From Edaphochlamys debaryana (lineage: Eukaryota; Chlorophyta; Chlorophyceae; Chlamydomonadales), in NCBI GenBank assembly GCA_016858145.1, contig JAEHOE010000123.1:124001-188000 (forward strand): 64,000 nt of DNA. Reading direction: 5' to 3'. A program made the position numbers and the translations under genes. Within the stretch, counting starts at the first letter, position 1, and the number at the start of each line of letters is the position of its first letter. The notes below the pieces were generated by a model, which worked only from the letters and a program-made list of their open reading frames with translations, searched no databases and was not told the DNA's origin. This document shows, one piece after another, positions 59,722 through 64,000 of this stretch.

Positions 59722-62235
59722 ATGGCGCGCCATCGCGCATCGCCCGTCTGGGCACTAGCGGCGGTGTTCGTCGCGACACTCTTCGCCACTGCCAGGGCAT
59801 TTGGCTCAAGGACGCTGCTTCAGAACACGTGCCTAGCGTGTTCCAAGTTCACTGGGACGGCGAGCAGCAGCTGGGTCCAGGGGTCGACGGGCTGCCTCAA
59901 GGTCAGCTGTTCCAGCATCAACGTCGCTGCGGGAACCCAGACTATCACCGTGGACATGTCAGCGTGCATTGTCGTGGGCGTGTTGCCGCGACACCCGATG
60001 CTCGCTCACGAGCTCAATAGTCGCGTCGACTCTCTCGTGCCCAAGTACACGTGCGACGAGCTAAGCGCCGTCACCTATACCATCCCGCTCACCATGTACA
60101 CGTTACCGCTCCAGGTGCGATGTAGATAGTAAACAGCCCGCGTGCCCCTGCTGTGTTTTTCCCGCGCGCGTCAAACTTGTGGGCCCCTGCGCATGCCTCG
60201 CGTCGCCCCTTCATTCTAACACCCCTCCCCTGCCCGTTCCCCGCAGATTCATGACGGCACGATCACTGGAAACGTGGCTCCTGCCTTGTGCTCTTCAGGC
60301 AACGGCATCGGGGCCAACCAATGCTGTGGCGGATCGAACGGAGCCTGTGCCAACGGCGGCACGAGCATCTGCGCCGTGACCCTGGACCTAAGCCCCCCAG
60401 CCCTAAGCCCCCCAGCCCTCCGCCCAGTCCCCCACCGCCCAGCCCTCCTCCCCCTAGCCCCCCACCGCCCAGCCCGCCGCCTCCCAGCCCTCCTCCCCCG
60501 CCGTCGCCAAAGCCACCCAGCCCCCCACCGCCCAGCCCCCCTCCTCCCCGCCCCCCTCCCCCGCCGTCGCCAAAGCCCCCCAGCCCTCCTCCGCCTAGCC
60601 CTCCTCCTCCGAGCCCGCCGCCTCCGAGCCCGCCCCCTCCAAGCCCGCCTCCCGCCCCGGCCCCCGCCGCCTCCGAGCCCGCCCCCTCCGAGCCCACCGC
60701 CACCCAGCCCTCCGCCGCCCAGCCCCCCTCCTCCCCGCCCCCCTCCTCCGAGCCCCCCTCCGCCCAGCCCTCCGCCGCCCAGCCCCCCTCCTCCCCGCCC
60801 CCCTCCTCCGAGCCCCCCTCCGCCCAGCCCGCCACCGCCCCGGCCCCCGCCCCCTAGCCCCCCTCCTCCAAGCCCGCGCCCGCCAAGCCCGCCTCCGCCT
60901 CGTCCCCCTCCGCCGGCTGGTCCTATTAACGACAACAATGCCTCCCCCCCGCGTGCGCCGCCTCCGTCCCCCCGGCCTCCATCCCCACCGCCGCCCTCGC
61001 CCCGGCCTCCGTCCCCTCGGCCGCCCTCTCCGTCCGGGTTCACTACCTGTGGGGACGAGACCGCGTGGGCCATGGTAAAGGACGCTTCTTTGGCTGGAAG
61101 CTGGTGAGAAGTAGCCCAGAGTGGGGGAAATGCTGTTTTTTGTGAAGGGGTGGAAGGGACCCAAATCAAAGAACTAGGCCCAACTATCCCGTGTCCCAGT
61201 CATCGAGTGTGCCGGATCTCATTATTGCGCTCTGCTAGAACGGTGCTGCTGCTCGACGCCAGCTGTGGTGTCAGAAATTTTCCGAGTTGCTTCGGCAGTA
61301 CCTGACCTGCCGCCCGCCCCTGCGTCGTGGCTTCGCTCTTTGCCCTACTCCCCCAGGGGATCCGAGTGGATTTCTGACGTGTCTCCCTCTGGCAGCAACA
61401 ACTGGGGAGTGGTCTTCAACGTGACGGCGCCCACTGCAGCGGTGGGTCGGGAGCGACGGGCGCATGTGGTATCAAGCCTTGTCTGTTGGCTGGATTACGG
61501 GGGTTGCCTGGCCAGCCTTGCCTTGCCTTGCAGCTAGCCAACTCAGAGCGGCCCGTACCGCGCCCAATGAACCCGGCTCCATAACCCGAATCTCCTCCAT
61601 CCGACCCCGCCCCGCCCCGCCTCACCCCGTGAAACCCTCTCCGTGCCCCAGGCCCCCACCGTCATGATGAACGCTGGTTACGCCTTCATGTGCGCCGGCT
61701 GCGGCCAGAACATCGCCAGCCGCGGCACCGACGTGGGCGCTGTGCGCATCACGATCACGCGCGCCTCGGGCGGCTACAACGCCACCATTAGCGTCAGCGG
61801 CATTCCCTCGGGCTTTGCCGTCAAGGACGTCAACATGTACCTCGGCTACGACTCCCCCAAGAACGCGCCAGGTGAGGACGGGCTGATGTCGCGGTGAGGG
61901 GTGTGTCCAGGTGGACGACCTGCGTGCAAGTGCACGTGGCTGCGTCATTGCTCGCCTTCTGTACGACTGTACCTGAGTGACCAGTGTGCCCGTCCTCCTC
62001 CGTGTCGATCCCTGACTTGATTGGTATGTCCGGTTCCGTCCCTCCCGTCCCCTCGCTTTCCATCCCAGGCTCTTGGAAGCCCAAGCCCACCACCTCGGTC
62101 CTCGTTCCGTTCTGGTCGCCCCCGACCACGTCCTTCACGGCGACCTCGTCTCAGCTCCTAAGCCTCCGCACGGGATACACCGGCAAGCTCTACGTCACGC
62201 TACACTACGTCAGCGGCAAGACCTGCGCGCACTAG
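59722..62235 (+). CDS. Proline-rich extracellular glycoprotein with CAGC-type C-terminal domain
   Basis: Five exons in consistent phase: 59722-60114, 60247-61103, 61357-61441, 61652-61871, 62069-62235 (573 aa). A signal peptide (core ALAAVFVATLFATARA) is followed by RTLLQN, a Cys-rich N-terminal module (CLACSKFTG, CDELSAVTYTIPL) and a second small module with CSSGNG...QCCGG...CANGG. A Pro-rich rod of roughly 200 residues links to a C-terminal domain: FTTCGDETAWA, NNWGVVF, FMCAGCGQN, VNMYLGYDSPKNAPG, YVTLHYVSG. That domain matches the end of the gene at 39593-30176. Probably a wall or matrix protein. Two islands are out of frame but compensated (about 59973-60022 and 60385-60650), so the allele may be impaired or contain sequence errors. 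Confidence 0.7.
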
Positions 62236-63505
62236 CGCGCAAGCACTCGTTCATACATACATGCATCCATAGGCATCAGGACAGTGAGGCGCATGTTTGG
62301 GATGGCCCCAGCCAGGGGGCTGCGTGGCCCCATGGACGCTCTCACACAAAGGACACATAGAGAAAGGGGATGGGCGCACATACATGCTGCTGCCGTGGGT
62401 GCAGTAGGCCACCGCCGTGGGCAGGGTACGTGGCTGTGGGTCATGTTCTTTTGCAATAGACATCTTGGCTCGCTCGGGAGGCCTCGCTCATCCAGTCTCG
62501 TGCGTGAGACTGTGCACAAAGTTACACCTGGCCATCCGCCAGCGCCATCTGTTTATACTGAATATCTAAGCTTTTGGATTTCTCCCGCCACGGTCTCCGT
62601 GCTCGCAAAACGAATGACTCAAGCCCTCAAGCGGCGTACGTTACCATCCGCATTTGGCATAGGTCCTTACCGTGTTGCATGAGCCTTTGCAGTGTGCCAC
62701 CATCAGTGCTGGGAGTTGAGTGCGTGGGCGCCATGTACACACGCGTCGCAGGACGTCTCAGGGCGATGTTTCATGGCTGCCCTGCTGCTAGAGGATGGCC
62801 AGGGACTCAGGTCAGAATGGTAGACTTGCAGAGGCGGGGGGACTGGCTAGATACCGGTGGCTCGGCCAGGGTGTCTGCCGCCGGCGCCGCTGCCGGCGCC
62901 ACCCCTAAATGAGTGATTTCGACGACAGAGAGCGGGTCACCTGCAGCCGTCCTCCAAGGGGAGGCGGCCGTGTTTTGAGGACTTGGGGAAGTACAGGGGC
63001 ACGTGCGGCGCGTTCCGCGCGAAGCGTCGGGGGTACCGTGGGCAGGAGGGTGCACGCGGAACGAAACATTATGTCGACCCGCGATGACAAGGCGTTAAGA
63101 TTTTGATTTCCCTGAACGGATACGAGTTTTTTAAGTTTAGATAGCAGCATCGCGCTTGGTCCGGGCTTGAGTTTGCACAGCAGCATCCTCGAAACAGCTT
63201 CGCGCAAACTTGACGGAACTACCTCGTTCTTAGCTTAACCGTATAAGGCATAGTGTATAACGGATGCATGCGTCGCTATTCGGGTCCGAGTTGGTGCGAC
63301 CGCGTTCCCAAACAACATGTTGACTTCGCGCCGGTCCAATGAATTCTCAACGACGCAGTGCAGCGGCGTGCAAGCCATAGCATGTGGCATCGCTGTATGG
63401 GCGTGACAAGCAAAAACGTGCACGGCTCCATGACGTGCTCCAACCCTAAGTCACCACTACCTCGGCTAACCCCCAGCTGTCCCCCCTTCCAGCCCCCTTG
63501 CTGAC
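62236..63505. other. Convergent intergenic stretch with dispersed repeat
   Basis: It lies between two convergent paralogous genes. No second exon for the minus-strand paralogue could be found here. It contains the diverged repeat at about 62975-63320. Confidence 0.45.
62975..63320 (+). repeat. Diverged third copy of the repeat at 19036-19853
   Basis: It shares in order GGGGCACGTGCGGCGCG-TTCCGCGCGAAGC, GACCCGCGA, TAGCAGCATCGCGC, CCGGGCTTGAG and CGCAAACTTG with the units at 19036 and 19445, with many differences. It sits where the rest of the 63913 gene would be expected. Confidence 0.6.
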
Positions 63506-63913
63506 CTGGAGCGGCAGCGAGGTCATGGCCAGCGGAATGCTGTAGGCCAAGGTGCTGAGCTCGTCGCAGGTGTAGTCGGGGGTCAAGCTGTCGGCCCAGC
63601 CGTTACAGCCCATCGCCGTGCAGCGCGTATCGCGGCAGCAGGCCCAAGATATGGAGCCGCGCTTGCAGCCCGAGAGGTCGATGGTGACACGCTGTGTCCC
63701 GGCAGCCATGTCCGCAGCCGAGCAGGTCACCGCCAAGCACCCCGCGCCTTGCGACCAGGTGTTGCTCGGTCCTCCTGTGAACCTCGAGCACGTGAAGCAG
63801 TTGTTTTGTAGCAGAGTGCGAGAGCCGAAGGCCGAGGCCTGAGCGAAGAGCGTCGCGCCGATGAGGGCGAGCGCGAGGGGCCACACGGCTGCAGAGGCGC
63901 TGCGGCGAGCCAT
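63506..63913 (-). pseudogene. First exon of a paralogue of the 59722 glycoprotein, probably truncated
   Basis: 136 codons from an ATG: signal peptide (core WPLALALIGATLFAQASA), then FGSRTLLQNNCFTCSRFTGG, SWACCRDTRCTAMGCNGWADS and CDELSTLAYSIPLAM, ending SLPLQ at a GT donor in phase 0. This is the same exon end as in the gene at 59722. It keeps the CCRDTRC segment that the plus-strand copy has out of frame, so this exon is the better-preserved version. Only 1.27 kb remains before the convergent gene's stop, and no second Cys module, proline rod or C-terminal domain is seen in it. It is either a truncated copy or a gene with an unusual second part. Confidence 0.55.
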
Positions 63914-63989
63914 GGTGATGACACGGAGCGCTTGTAGAGTGCAATAGATGCAGAGCGGCGTAAGGTGGTCTGAAACAGGCTTCGGGGGC

Positions 63990-63998
63990 CCATATATA
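63990..63998 (-). promoter_or_regulatory. TATA box of the 63913 gene
   Basis: TATATATGG on the minus strand lies about 77 bp upstream of the ATG at 63913, at the window edge. Spacing fits a core promoter with a short 5' UTR. Confidence 0.5.
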
Positions 63999-64000
63999 GC

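Overview
The window is nuclear DNA of a volvocine green alga (Chlamydomonas or a close relative). The evidence is very high GC, dense short GT-AG introns, long serine-proline (SPPPP) rods typical of hydroxyproline-rich cell-wall glycoproteins, a TGTAA-type poly(A) signal, and a DIRS/PAT-type retrotransposon of the sort known from Chlamydomonas and Volvox. All gene models were assembled by eye from reading frame, splice sites and intron phase. There is no RNA evidence.

Layout. (1) 1309-20303, plus strand: a very large secreted protein gene with a signal peptide, many beta-rich exons of no family I recognise, a Cys-rich CPxGY region, and a tandem array of chitin-binding (CBM14/peritrophin-like) modules joined by proline-rich linkers. 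It carries a LINE fragment inside an exon, a MITE, a 42-bp minisatellite, 8-nt microexons and several frame breaks, so it may be decaying or partly misassembled. (2) 27855-22857, minus: a complete 14-exon secreted FAD amine oxidase, probably a polyamine oxidase (489 aa). (3) 39593-30176, minus: a complete 8-exon proline-rich wall glycoprotein (928 aa). Its first intron holds an apparently full-length PAT-like retrotransposon (33694-39380) with gag, RT/RNaseH/methyltransferase and tyrosine-recombinase ORFs and textbook split direct repeats. (4) 54598-41841, minus: a complete 36-exon gene for the spliceosomal DEAH helicase PRP16/DHX38 (1375 aa), with one GC-AG intron. (5) 55141-57419, plus, divergent from PRP16: mitochondrial ribosomal protein uS10 with a long C-terminal extension. 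(6) 59722-62235, plus: a second proline-rich glycoprotein sharing its C-terminal domain with the gene in (3). (7) 63913-63506, minus: a first-exon paralogue of (6), convergent with it and apparently truncated.

How the genes relate. Items 1, 2, 3, 6 and 7 all encode secreted proteins and look like an extracellular-matrix neighbourhood: chitin-binding and SPPPP-rod structural proteins plus an oxidase that could supply peroxide for cross-linking (the last point is inference). PRP16 and uS10m are housekeeping genes sharing a short divergent intergenic region. The stretches between genes are filled by dispersed repeats, several of which recur within the window.
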